Under the pieces are notes generated by a model. The model ran no database searches. It was not told the DNA's origin and saw only the letters and a list, made by a program, of their open reading frames with translations. Below, piece by piece: positions 47,094 to 58,622 of a stretch of DNA of 64,000 nucleotides. The translations under genes and the position numbers were made by a program. Positions within the stretch are counted from its first letter, which is position 1; the number at the start of each line of letters is the position of its first letter. Origin of the DNA: Dendrocalamus latiflorus (lineage: Eukaryota > Streptophyta > Magnoliopsida > Poales > Poaceae); the NCBI GenBank assembly GCA_017311315.1, contig CM029658.1, positions 27,266,629 to 27,330,628 of the forward strand. Direction: 5' to 3'.

Positions 47094-50000
47094 AAATAAT
47101 AATGGTGCCACTAATTAAATCGCAATGTTAGATTTAGTAAATAATAATGTCCAGCATGATTGAGTATAGCAAGCTACGACCCGTATAAATAAATCCTAAT
47201 TCAAATTAAACTAAGCCTAGTAATAACTGAGGATACATAAAAATATTGAGCCATAAAATGCTATAAAACCAGACTCTAATATTTATTCGGTAAACTAAAA
47301 ATTATATACATCGCGTATATAGTATAAGCCCTGACTATTAAACGCTTGACAAAATAATACCTAGCTAGACTTGTACACCAACCCATAGATCTAACCTAAC
47401 TCATGGAACTTCCTTGATAAATACAAAAATAATAAAAGAAAGTTATTAATGAATAGATCGAGTCATCGTATTCTACCATCGGCCTTGCCTCAAATCACTC
47501 GAATCACCCATGAACTCATAATAAAACTAAATTGAATTTATTCGGATTTATTTAGATCTTTTGAGTTGCTTTTATTTGGATTCAGTCATTTGTCGCGTAA
47601 TTAGAAACTGGAGGTCCGGAAGATTCTATGGATCAAGCGAGACTGAGATCGATGAAGACCAAAAATTAAAGATCATCGCATGAGACAATTTTGTGCGAGC
47701 TCAAGACCGCGGTAAACCGCGCAAGGCGAGTCAATAATTTGATCATGTTGAACCTATATTTTCTGCAAATTATTTTGTTTTAAATTATCAAATTGCATGC
47801 TATTATTTTATATGCAAATACATGTTTAATTTAAAAATCTAGTTATATGCCCATTGTTAACTTGATTAATATTACACCTCCTTTGGAATATTTGAATATG
47901 TGAACCTTGTCGCCCTAGCAAAATTATAATAGTAACCTTTCAAAAATAAGTCTGTAATTATACGCCTTGCTTAGTATTGCTTAGACACACGGAGGCGCTG
48001 AAATGCCCCAATCATCATTATCATTTTCAATCATGAGAAACTGGTTTGGGAAGTCTTGGTGGTAATGACTGGTATATGTTGGTATGATTATTTTATATTC
48101 CAAAAACCCCAACTTACTTAACTATCTGGGCGGATGGTTCGAGGGTGTGAGTGGTGCAGTGGAAGCACAAAGTGGATAGTGGTAGAACCGCCCAGATACC
48201 CCCTAAGGACTAAATCTTGTCATAACCTCCTATGTAAAATAGTGCAACCACAAGTCTGTAAAGTACAACTTGGCTAAGTAAATTTATCGAAACCCCTGGA
48301 CTCATCTCACTGGTAGTGGATGGAAGTGGATACGCAAGGGCAAGGGAAGGCCTAAAGGGACACCGAGTGTTGCGGGGAGTGGAGCCCGACTGCGCTAGTA
48401 TCCGTGGCGAACATCCCGTGCATAGATGAGACCCACCGCAAGTGGGCAGTTTCCCATAAGGTGAGATGATAAAAGGGACTAGATACTTTGAAAAGTCACT
48501 GTGATGGTCTGCTCAACCACATGACTAAGGAATCGTGTGGGGCAACGAGTTGATTGTCTCTTGTGGTGAAAGTGTATAAACTCTCCAGAGTCAAAACTAT
48601 TTGAATAGCCGTGCCCACGGTCAAGGGCGGATATGGGAACTTAACCAGATATAGTTCTATTTCAAAAAAAATTTATGGGTGGAAATGAAAAAGTGGAGGG
48701 CAGTGGAAAGCCCTGGTTTGAATTGTCCTGGGTGTCGTCCCAGTGGTAAGTTAAGCGGCTATAACACTGAAAGATGCTATATGGTGCAGATGCCATGTAA
48801 CGGTGGATGGAATCTGGATCACTATTATTAATGTATTTCCTTACACATTATGTTTTTGTTCAAAACTGCTAGGTCTCAAAAAAATTTTATGTATCATATT
48901 TCAAAAGTAAAATGTTTTCCCCTTCTTACAAAATAAAATATAGGGAGGAATAAATAGAGTCGGGAGTAAAGGAGATAGAAGTTTGTGGTAAAAACATAAA
49001 TATATTGGTGGACTCATGTCGATCATAAAATGAAATGATAGTGTGGATTCTTGGAGATAAATTGGTGGAGTCTAAATGAGTATATAGGTTAGATAGATGA
49101 TTTAAATGAATTTTGGAGAATTAAGGAGTGTGGAAGTAATTGCTGGATTACAACACGGATAAATAATATAGAGTCTTGGGATCTGTTGGCAAGGTTGGGA
49201 TTAATAGAACTGATCGGTTATTAGATGAGTCAATTGAATTTTTGGGAATTTGGAGATATGACACTCGCAGTTTGAAGTTTTAGACAACACCCAATATCAA
49301 AAATGTGAATTCGGTGGATTAATTATATCGCTGTTTGGAGTTTTAGACAGCAATCAATATAGAAATTGCATGATCGGTGGATTAATTAAATGATGGCACT
49401 CGCTGTTTGGAGTTTTAGACAGCAATCAATATAGAAAGTATATGATCGATGGATTAATTAGATGATGTCACTCGCTGTTTGGAGTTTTAGACATCAATCA
49501 ATATAGAAAGTGTATGATCGGTGGAATAATTAAATGATGTCACTCGCTGTTTGGAGTCTTAGACAGCAATCAATTTGGAAAGAGTATATTCGGTGGATTA
49601 AGTAAATGATGTCACCCACTATTTAGAGTCTTAGATAGCAATTAGTAAGGAAAGTGTGTCTTTGGTGGATTAAGTCAATTATAGCAATCGCCATGTGGAG
49701 TTTAGGTAGAAACAATAACAATATGATTTAATAATACTAAGGCTACCAAAAGCAATTTATGGCAAATAAAATAACCCGAGCCTCTCATTTGATAAGCCAT
49801 GCATACTATTTATTTGCATTCTGTGTATTGGCTCACGGAGCACGGTGGTTAGTGTGCTCACACTTGCTCTCATAACAAATCCAGAAGCAGGAATCAGATC
49901 ACTACGCTTCAGCAATACTTTTGGTTATGATGGAGAAGAAGATGAAGTCGTCAAGGGCTAGGTCGCAAACCTCTAGTTGGCTGCCTGTGGGCATGTCCTG

Positions 50001-50211
50001 AAGGTCCCACTTGCGTGCTTCGTTCTTCCGCTGCTGCAATTTAATGATTTCGGCCTACTCGGCCCATGAGTAAGTCTATTATTTTAATTACGCTTCCGCT
50101 TGATATGTACTTTGATATTCAGAACTGTAATCTGTGAGCACTATCTACTGATCCAGGGAATAGTGCGGTGGAATCACAGAGGATGCCGGATTGTAATATC
50201 TGGGCTCCTAC
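47094..50211 (+). mobile_element. Old gypsy-type LTR in + orientation
   Basis: The ACTTGCCTTGC/ATGATC block of the other LTRs appears here reversed at 47720-47760 (GCGCAAGGCGAGTC, then GATCATGTTGAACCTA), and the GGCTATTC-type block appears as ACTATTTGAATAGCCGTGCCC at 48597, so this LTR points the other way. The sequence ends with GGGCTCCTACA near 50211. No primer site or coding region follows, so it is a remnant. It is joined on the left to the end of the neighbouring chromovirus, which probably inserted into it. Confidence 0.6.
49260..49715 (+). repeat. 72-bp minisatellite, about 7 units
   Basis: The motif CTGTTTGGAGTTTTAGACAG starts at 49331, 49403, 49475 and 49547, and weaker versions at 49619 and 49691: a strict 72-base step. 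A first, shorter unit (63 bases) starts at 49268. Outer units are the most diverged, as expected for unequal exchange acting on the centre of an array. Confidence 0.93.
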
Positions 50212-50656
50212 AGTATGCGTGGTATATGCATGTGCGTGCATCTACCTATAATCGCAAAAAACATACTTTATCTATCCTGCAATATAAATTCATTTTGTTT
50301 TTTGCAGTGTCCAACGTAACACTTTGGCTATGATTTTGTATCATGGTACACTAGCAAAAATAATAAAAATTAGATATTATGAAAGTATTTTATAAGATAA
50401 ATTCAATGATATTATTTTCATGTAGTCAATTTATATAACTTAATATATGTTAATGGTCAATGTTTTTAAAACCTTGGCCGTACGCAACTTAAATAGACTA
50501 ATATTTTGGGACAGAAGGGGTAAAGAATAAAACTTGGTGGGGGATCATCCTCCTAGCTTTATTGCATTGAGATCACAAAGTAAAGATTTTCACACTATTC
50601 AGAAAGACCCAAAAAGATTTTTTTGCACCACAGCAAAGTGAGGTGGACAGGGACAT
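50212..50656. other. Intergenic, no gene seen
   Basis: AT-rich sequence; the ORF at 50100-50333 has no recognisable feature and overlaps the LTR end. Confidence 0.4.
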
Positions 50657-50659
50657 TTA

Positions 50660-50956
50660 GTGAGTGTTCGTATTGACTTTTGTTGATGATTGTTAGCTGA
50701 AAATAAATAGTAGTGATTGAAAGAAGTGGCTTTTAGAAGTAGGGGGCGAGCGGTGCAAAAAGTAAGGGAGAGATGCGTATGAGTGACCAGAGCGAGAGGA
50801 GTGGGGTGGGTGATACACCTGTGACCACTTGTCTTATCCCCAGGGTGAGACGGTAGTGAGAGGAGTGAAGAAGCCGCTTCGAGAATCTAGGTGTTCTTAT
50901 TGTCTTTTGGCTTTTCTAAGCAGAAATTAGAAATAGAAGCTAATACGAACATAGCC
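50660..50956. mobile_element. Tourist-like MITE, 297 bp
   Basis: Ends GTGAGTGTTCGTATTGAC and, on the minus strand, GGCTATGTTCGTATTAGC; TTA lies on both sides (50657-50659 and 50957-50959). The inverted TGTTCGTATT core is perfect for ten bases. The interior has no ORF. Confidence 0.72.
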
Positions 50957-50959
50957 TTA

Positions 50960-52079
50960 AAATATGAGACACATTTTAAACTCTAGCAGGGAAGTCCCCA
51001 TTGTTGAGGGGGCAAGCAAGTAGTTGCGTGCTGCCCACCCGCTCGACCCATGCTGCGCAACACATTGCTAAGCCCTTCCAACTCACTCACATTTTTCTGC
51101 AATTAAAAAATTCAATTGATCATATTTTTAAATTGAGTGTCTAATTCATGATCTGTTTGAATTAATATGTTTCTTACGATGAGATCTTCGAAACAAGGCC
51201 CTATTTCAGTAGATAAAACAAAATATTCCACTCATTGTTTTCTAATGTTCTAGTAGTTCATGGTTGGATGTTCCAATGGGCAAAATGATATATTCCACAT
51301 ATTTGGTTTCGATGTTTCATCAATTCATCAGCGATGTTCTATGCATTAAGTTCTAGGGGCAAACGATCAATGTTCCACGCATTTGGTTTCAATATTCCAA
51401 TAATTTACCAACGATGTTCCATGAGTTCATCGATAGTAATGTTCCCGTGTTAAGTTTTAAAGGGGAATATACCAATGTTCTACATGTTTAGTTTCAATGT
51501 TCCAACAGTTAATTAACGATGTACTAGTGAAATAAAAAAATATTTGTGGGAGAAAACCAAACATGCTCATAAAACAAGTTAAAGTCTACTAGTGAAAATA
51601 ATGGAAAATCTATTAGTGAAACAAATCAAGGCTATGAATTGAATGGAATAAAAATATTAATAAAACAATGTTGGAATAAATGACATGAGGAAATAAAATC
51701 TACTATAACATCCGGCAAAAAAAGTGTAACTATAATGGGAAGAAGAACAACAAAGAAATAAAAATGAAACTAATAAAACAGTTGAACATGCACAGCTGCC
51801 ATTTCATCAAAACTAACAGGATTAAAAAAGGAAGGGAAGGCCGGATGGATGCAGGCAGCGAAGACAGAGAAGGCGCACACTTTTGGTCTGTGGGCTAACG
51901 GTGAGACCGCTGGAGTCTATGGGGAGGAGGGCCGGATGGATCCACCAAACAAGGATGGGAAGGTTGGGGGAATGAGCTTCGCTGGGTTCCATTCTACCTC
52001 TTTAAAAAAATCAGACTTTCAATGTCAATAGAGGAATTAACAAGTAGTCATTAACTAAATTTAAAACTGAATTAAAATA
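50960..52079. other. Intergenic with a diverged tandem repeat
   Basis: Between about 51180 and 51540 the phrases GTTTCAATGTTCCAA, CGATGTTCCATG and AATGTTCCACG recur three to four times with a step of roughly 110-120 bases. No coding signal. The ORF at 51849-52031 is unrecognised. Confidence 0.45.
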
Positions 52080-52950
52080 CATTGAATAAAATTAAGCATG
52101 CAATATTATTTAAATCAACATAATTTTATTATGTAATCTGGGATCAATAGGATCAAGGTGTGTGACTTGCCTTGCTCTACAGTTTGATGTGAATCGTCGG
52201 CATAGAACTCTCCGGAATCGTCACAGTCTACACGTAAAAATAACTCTCTAAACTCAAATAAAATTTAAATAAATTCAAATGAACTCCAAAATTTTAAAAC
52301 ATTGCATAATTAGATAAATCTTGATTTTAGATGAATTTAGAAATTTGAACGGGCTCAATCGGAGTTAGGATGAAGAAGAACAAGCCTCTAGAAGTTTAAA
52401 ACCTAAATAAAAAGAAAATCTGGAATTTCTAGAATTAGTTTTCCAAAGTAAAAGGTATTATGACATCGGCAATGATTTATAGTAATTTATTTTTCTAAAG
52501 GAAAATTAGAATTATGATATCAGCAGTGAATTTAATTTTCGGCCGAATTAAATTTCTAAAGGAAATACTAACTTATGACATCATGCTGATGTCAGCCCTA
52601 CACGTGGCAGGTGACATGGCGAATATTGTTGATGTGGCGGCCACGTGGCACTGACGTGGCTCGGGATGGTCTCGGTGCTGATGTGGCATGCCACGTGGAC
52701 CTATGCCATGAGGTGGCACACCATGTGGGCATGCAGTATGAGCTGGCCGGGGGGGGGGGGTAGTGTGGTGCTTGTGTGTCGGTCGCTGCTGAGGTGGGCC
52801 GCCATGTGGCGCCATTTGATGGCCACCTCAGCTGTGCCGTCTGACGTGTAATCGCGTCGGCAAGAGGTGGCATGCTGGGACCGAGGGTCGCCGATGACTC
52901 CGTGCATAGTGGCGGCCGACGTAGCACTCCTCATGTGCTGCATGTATGTA
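52080..52950 (-). mobile_element. Gypsy LTR remnant, minus orientation
   Basis: Contains the ACTTGCCTTGC block at 52166 with GGATCAAGGTGTG before it and CTCCGGAATCG after it, in the same order as the other LTRs. A following stretch (52600-52930) is rich in ACGTGGC/GTGGC motifs, and has an eleven-base G-run near 52750. Ends are not clear. Confidence 0.5.
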
Positions 52951-53439
52951 GCATCGAGGTAGCACTACATGACATCTTGACTGAAGAGAAAGTCCCATAC
53001 TTAGTCATCTTCTCATATGACATGCTAGTGAAGGCATACAAACTGAAATGTAGACTCATATTGAACCGTGGTGTATGCCTGTCTTTAATTTTCTTCTTCT
53101 CTTCTATAGTATAATTCACAAGACCCTGTATACTACCATCATATTTCAAACGAACAGTAGTAGCAATATCGGAATTCAAACATATTTTAAACTAAGCCCT
53201 CATTGAACGGTCTCTATGATGTTGGCACAATATATAGCAGAATTCAGTTCAACATAATAAGATTGGACATATCGATTCCTTGATGAATGCTCTTCATATG
53301 ATGAAGTAACTCCAGTTTATACTCATATGGTGGCACAACCTCCTTCAATTCTCCCTAAATAGTTATATAGTACTTTTCAGGATATCTCTTCCACCAAATG
53401 CGTGCATATTCTTTAAACTCCATGGTGGCTTATGTTACT

Positions 53440-54905
53440 TTCGTGCCTTGTGTTTCTAGTATTCAATTTGTTTTGGAAGAAGAAAAGAAACCAAAGGTCG
53501 AGATGGAAGGGGAGGATGGGGAGGTTAGCCGCGAGGAGAAAAGTTGGAACCGTGGTGTAGATGGTGTTTGGCGTGTGTTGTGTGGGCTGGCCATGCAAGC
53601 ACGCGTGGAGTCTAAGACGAAAGCGTGTGGAGCGTCTACTAGAGCCGTGCATCGTTCGGAGTCCAGGTCGGCGCCGTGAGTGTGGCAAAGAGCTAGAAGA
53701 GGGGGCGAGCCAGACATGATCTAAGCCAGAAGAGGACGTCGGCACCGTGCGTGAAGAATCTGAGTACGTCAGGAAAGAATCACGCATATATGGGATTTCT
53801 TTGTGTTTGGATTGGATCAATTTCTATACGAGTATGCATTTTAATTAGTAGCTAATTAGTTGAGCATTTTCTAGTCGTTAGCTAGGTGGGCCTTGCATGC
53901 ATGCAGCTTTGAGTTTCTGCGTGGAGTGCGTACGTTTGTTTGGAGTCTGGGTTGCAATGTGTTGCGTGCATGTGGGTGTGAGTCACTTATAGGCGCGTTT
54001 GGTTGGCGGATGAGCTGATACAGGCTACATGCGTGTGGCCAGGCTGAGGAGTGAAGCTCCTCAGCCGCGTTCCTCCTTAGCCTGGCTCCAGTTTTTTTTT
54101 TGTATCCGCTCGTGCAGGCTCTCTTCTCTCTGCAGCCAACCAAACACCATCTCCCTGCATGTGCGGGTGCGAACCACTCCACATGCAGGCAACCAAACGC
54201 GTCCTATGTACATATATGCCTGGACGTGCAGACGGCCGTGGCGTACGAGAGTTGGATTTTTAGTCAACTTTGGAGTTGAGTCCGAATTAGTATATGTGTG
54301 TTAGCAAGCCAATGTAAAAGGCTAGGGTCCTAGCTCTTGTCAGATGTTTTTTGCATTGAGAATATATCTAGAAAATCGCCATGTTTGCCGGCGGCAAGTT
54401 GTTCGTGTGTTCCTGTGAAATTCCATCTAGGAATTTTTTTGCTGTCTCGTGGGATTGATCTTTGGATCAACTTTGCAAGCTGGATTATCAGGTCCTAATC
54501 TTTTCGTTCATGGGGAGCTGTCTCATGGGTGGAAGATTTATCTTGGGTCTTGGCGTCAACAACCGAGCCCATCTCTCTCTGTTTGGCTCCCTTACTAGAT
54601 CAACAAAGCTATCAATCAATTGTTGCTGCAGTGCTACGGCTTCCAATCGTGATCAACAGACAAGCCATCTAAACATCTACTGTTGGATGTTGCTGTGTTC
54701 GGTTGGTGAAGGCTTGGAGGGCAGCACAGGACAGTTGTCAAGTCATTCTCTACTGCAGCTGCTGTTGTTCTCCAATCCAGAATTATTCACATGCAACTTT
54801 AGTGATGCCGAAAGATTGGAGTTGATATTTGGCTATTGGGAACGTGCAGATCGGACCAACAATTTGGGTACATATTAAGGTTTCACTAATTTGTGCTATA
54901 CTATT
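53440..54905 (+). repeat. Left LTR (approximate)
   Basis: Aligns with 56805-57690: GGAGAAAAGTTGGAACCGTGG at 53535, TTGTTTGGAGTCTGGGTTGC at 53936, GCTAGGGTCCTAGC at 54322 and TTGTTCGTGTGTTCCTGTGA at 54399 all recur. It carries a MITE (53992-54204) missing from the right copy. Confidence 0.75.
53992..54204. mobile_element. MITE inserted in the left LTR
   Basis: Ends GGCGCGTTTGGTTGGC and (minus strand) GGACGCGTTTGGTTGCC, with TA on each side. The right LTR has the same flanks (GGGTGTGAGTC then TGTACATATG near 57170-57195) without it, so the right LTR is an empty site. The interior has a CTGAGGAG/CTCCTCAG hairpin at about 54045-54062. Confidence 0.8.
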
Positions 54906-54906
54906 G

Positions 54907-54918
54907 TGGTATCAGAGC
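54907..54918 (+). promoter_or_regulatory. Primer-binding site of the gypsy element
   Basis: TGGTATCAGAGC, the initiator-methionine tRNA site, right after the left LTR. Confidence 0.88.
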
Positions 54919-54969
54919 ATGGTTGATTACGGTACGTGGCTGCTGAATTTTTTCATGATGGCAGGATCT

Positions 54970-56142
54970 GTGAAGACTGAAGATGCTGAGGTGGTTAATA
55001 CTCACGCCGAGCCAATCGAGGACCCTAATATACGGTGTCTTTGTTGCCCGAGGTGCAAGCAGGGCTTGACGCTATATGTGACTACTTCGGCTCTCATCGG
55101 AAGATTGAAGGCAAAGTTGATGATTTAGGAGCACGAATTGACACGCTGACAGAGGCTATACGCAACCGGCCACCATAAGTTTAGCATGTTGAATGGGTTC
55201 TTCAATATCCTGAACGGCGTGCACCATATGAAGACGACAAACAAGAGAAGGAACTTTGATGGTGCAGCGGGCTTTGCTCTAAAACCATGCTATGCTCGGG
55301 ACTTCTGTGGTGTTGATTGTGGTAGAGACATGCGTGACAGAAGTACTGCCCGTGGTGGAGGCATACGTGATAGTGTTGGTTTTGCTTAGCATATTGCCAT
55401 AGATGAAGGTATTGGGTACGTAAAAATTTCTATCCTGTCATTCAATGGTAAGGTTGAATCGGAGCAGTACTTGGAGTGGGAGATGTGCATTGAATAAATT
55501 TTTGATAGTCATCACTACACCGAGGACAAGAAAATTCGTTTGGCGGCAATTGAGTTCACCGAATACGCTCTTGTTTGGTGGAACCAATTGTGTTGTATAG
55601 GAACTCGTCTGGATACTTAGGTGCAATTGAAAAATATCTTAAAGCGATGTTTTGTTCCTGTACACTACATTAGGACCTTGTACAATCTGCTACAATAACT
55701 ACCCTAAGGTAATTCTAGTGTTGATGAATATTATAAATAGATAGAAATGTTGGTGATCCGTATAAGGATAGAGGAGCATGATGATGCTACTATGGCATAT
55801 TTTTTTAATAGGTTGAATGAGGATGTACAAGATAGGGTGGAGATGGTCTATTACTACAACATCCAAGACTTGTGCATCAAACTAAACGTACCGAACAACA
55901 ATTGAAGCGTAAACAAGCTAAAGATGGGTGTGCCAACACTCAAACAAGCTATTGGAGCTGTCCATTACAATAAAGCAATGATGTTAGTTTCAAGCGGGGC
56001 TCTTTCAAAGGAGGCAAGCAATAGAGGTAAAGAAGTAACTAAACCTGATTCTAGTTTGCCTTCTAATGCTCGTGCTAGAGAAATTGAGTGCTTCAAGTGC
56101 AAGGTAAGATGCCATATGATGCGTGATTGTCCAAATCAATAG
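54970..56142 (+). pseudogene. Gypsy gag, several stops and frame changes
   Basis: An N-terminal piece reads GKVDDLGARIDTLTEAIRN near 55110. The core at 55415-55900 has KISILSFNGK, QYLEWEM, IRLAAIEFTEYALVWWNQL, FVPVHYIRTLYN and DEYYK, matching the gag of grass gypsy elements, but it is cut by stops at about 55494, 55618 and in the 55690-55740 segment. The zinc knuckle CFKCKVRCHMMRDC is at 56090-56131. Gag is the particle protein of the element. Confidence 0.85.
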
Positions 56143-56460
56143 AGGGTGCTCATCACCAAAGATGGCTATGCTTCGATGTGTTCTAGTGTGATTCTGAAAG
56201 TGAAAAATATGACGATGAGCACAAGGATAATGGTCCTATTTTTATTGACCCTCTTTTGGGTGGTGTTAATATTTTGGTCCGAAAGATGCAAAGTAAAAAA
56301 ACTGAAACAAAGGGGCAGCGGTGGAGTGTTTTCCAAACGGTGTGTAAGATCAAAGATAAAGCATGCAAATTGATCATAGATGGTGGGAGTTATACTCATG
56401 TGATTAGCAATGATTTGATGCATGGTTTGGGGCAGTCCACGTAGAGGCATTCTCAACACA
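56143..56460 (+). pseudogene. Gypsy aspartic protease region
   Basis: After a Ser/Asp-rich link the frame at 56256-56444 gives FQTVCKIKDKACKLIIDGGS followed by YTHVISNDLMHGL, the place of the retroviral-type protease; the active-site triplet reads Asp-Gly-Gly. It ends in stops just after. No RT motif exists between here and the right LTR at about 56800, where pol would need some 3 kb. Confidence 0.75.
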
Positions 56461-56799
56461 CCACGTGGAGTGGCTACATAACTTAAAAATAACTCACAAG
56501 GTACATGTTCCAGTTATTATGGATGACTATGTTGACAAGGTGGATTGCGATATAGTTCTAATGTATGTATGTGGGTTGTTGTCAGAAAGGTCATAGCAAT
56601 ATGATCATAATGCTACACACGAGGGCCGGTCCAATGTATACACCTTTGTACATGGAGGAAAGAAGCATGTATTGAAACCAAAGTTCGAGAGTGCTATCAG
56701 AGTGGAGGTGTTCAAAGCAGTTAAGAAGAAGGCTCTAAAAGTCATCCTAAAGCTAAGAACGTCTTTGCTTAAAGAGAGAAAGGATGATACGGCCCCAAG

Positions 56800-57697
56800 T
56801 GTCGTTACTGCCGTGCCTTGTGTTGCTAATATTCAATTTGTTTTGGACAAAGATAAGAAATCAAATGTCAAGGCCCAAGGGGAGGACGGGGAGGCTGGCT
56901 GTGAGGAGAAAAGTTGGAACCGTGGTATAGATGGTGTTTGGCATATGTTGTGTGCGCCGGCCGGCCATGCAAGCACGTGTGGAGTCTGGACGAAAGCGCA
57001 TGGAGATGGAGCCGTCTGCGGGAGCGGTGCGTCGTTCGGAGTCCAGGTCGGCACCGTAAGTGTGGCAAAGGGCCAGAACAGGAGGTGAGCCAGAACAGGT
57101 CGGCACCGTAAGTGTGGAGTGTGTACGTACGTTTGTTTGGAGTCTGGGTTGCAATGTGTTGCATGCATGTGGGTGTGAGTCTCGTATGTACATATGCTGT
57201 ACGTGCATATATATGGCCGTGGTGTAGGGGGGTTGGTTTTTTTAGTCGAGTTTGGAATAGGGATTGGTATGTGCGTGTGTTAGCAGGCCATATAAAAGAC
57301 TAGGGCCCTAGCCCTTGTCAGACGTTTTTTGTATTGAGAATATATCGAGAAAATCACCATATTTGCCGGCAGCCAAGTTGTTCGTGTGTTCCTGTGAAAT
57401 TGATTTTTATTGCTGTCTCGTGATCAACTTTCCCAGCTGGATCATCAGGTTCTGATATTTTCGTTCGTGGTAGCTGTCTCACGGGTGGAAGATTTATCAT
57501 GGGTCTTGGCGTCAACATCCGAACCCATCGACCTCTCAGTTTTCTGTAGGATTGAAGGTACTGCTACTGCTGCTACAGAGTTGAATCGGCTCCCTTACTA
57601 GATCAACAAAGCTCTCAATCAATTTGTTGCTGCTGTGCTACGGCTTCCAATCGTGATCAACAGACAAGCCATCTAAACATCTACTGTTGGCTGTTGC
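56800..57697 (+). repeat. Right gypsy LTR, first part
   Basis: Continues in 61160-61330 after the copia insertion. It has a CATATAAAAGACTAGGG promoter box at 57290, better preserved than the matching site in the left LTR (54312). Confidence 0.75.
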
Positions 57698-58580
57698 TGT
57701 TAGAGTTTGTAATCTTATTTTTAGTATAGAAGTCATAGTCATGTACAAGTCGGAAGTCGGAGTTGTGTATGAGTTATCGTGGTTGTGCTCGTGGTCATGT
57801 ACGAGTACGAGTCAATCTATCGAGTCTGGGTTGGAGTCGTAGGAGTAGTAGTCATAGACGAGTCCGTCCCGTAGTCGTAGAGTAGTGTATAAAAGGCAGA
57901 GCAATGTAACACAAGGAATAGAGCGAGGAAGCAAGCCAAAACGATCAGTGTGATCGAAAGAGAGGCAAGGGAAACCAGCGAGGAGTGATCAAGGTGATTG
58001 TAGCGGTCGGTGTGATCAAACAAAAGAAAGAAATAAAGAAGAGAAGAGTGGTTTGGCTCTGAGAAATATACGAGTATCAAGTTCATCGTATTCGTAGATT
58101 TGGTCGTAAACGGAGTTACGACCACGGCGACAAGCAGGGTTGTCCACAGGTGTTGAAGACGTGGTCGTAAACGAGTTATGACCATGGTCGTAGAGCAGAA
58201 GATGTGGTCGTAAGGGTTACGACAACGGCAATCGATAAAGCCTTCAGCGTGGTCGATAGAATCACTGTGTGGTCGTAATCGAGTTACGACCACGACGATC
58301 GAGCTTACTACGTGGTCAAAGGAAGTGCAGCGCAGCGGCAGTAAACATGGTCATAACTTTAGCTGAAGTTACAACTACATGGTCGGAGCAGCGAAACATG
58401 ATCGAAGATGTCACAACGTGGTCGTAACAACTGTCAGGGTGGTCGGAGAACCAACAGAGTGGTCATAACGACTCAGAAGGCAGTCGTAGCTTCTTCAACG
58501 TGGTTGTACGGCTCCAGAGAGTGGTCGTAGAGACAACAACGTGGTCGTACGGCTTCTGGGAGTGGTCGTAGACTTCAACA
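57698..58580 (+). repeat. Left copia LTR, 883 bp
   Basis: A GTATAAAAGGCAGAGC promoter box is at 57889. The second half (58090-58570) is filled with GTGGTCGTA units and their inverted copies (TTACGACCAC), for example arms at 58269-58278 and 58284-58293. Confidence 0.9.
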
Positions 58581-58582
58581 AG

Positions 58583-58594
58583 TGGTATTAGAGC
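58583..58594 (+). promoter_or_regulatory. Primer-binding site of the copia element
   Basis: TGGTATTAGAGC, initiator-methionine tRNA type with one change, two bases after the left LTR. Confidence 0.88.
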
Positions 58595-58622
58595 TTGGTG
58601 ATCTTGGTGGTACCTGAAGAAC

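Noticed and set aside
49260..49715. CRISPR-like array
   Set aside because: Units are contiguous with no unique spacers, and the DNA is plant nuclear sequence; it is a minisatellite.
52560..52950. Gene in the GTGGC-rich segment
   Set aside because: ORFs are short, exist in several frames and include a G-run; the context is a degraded LTR.
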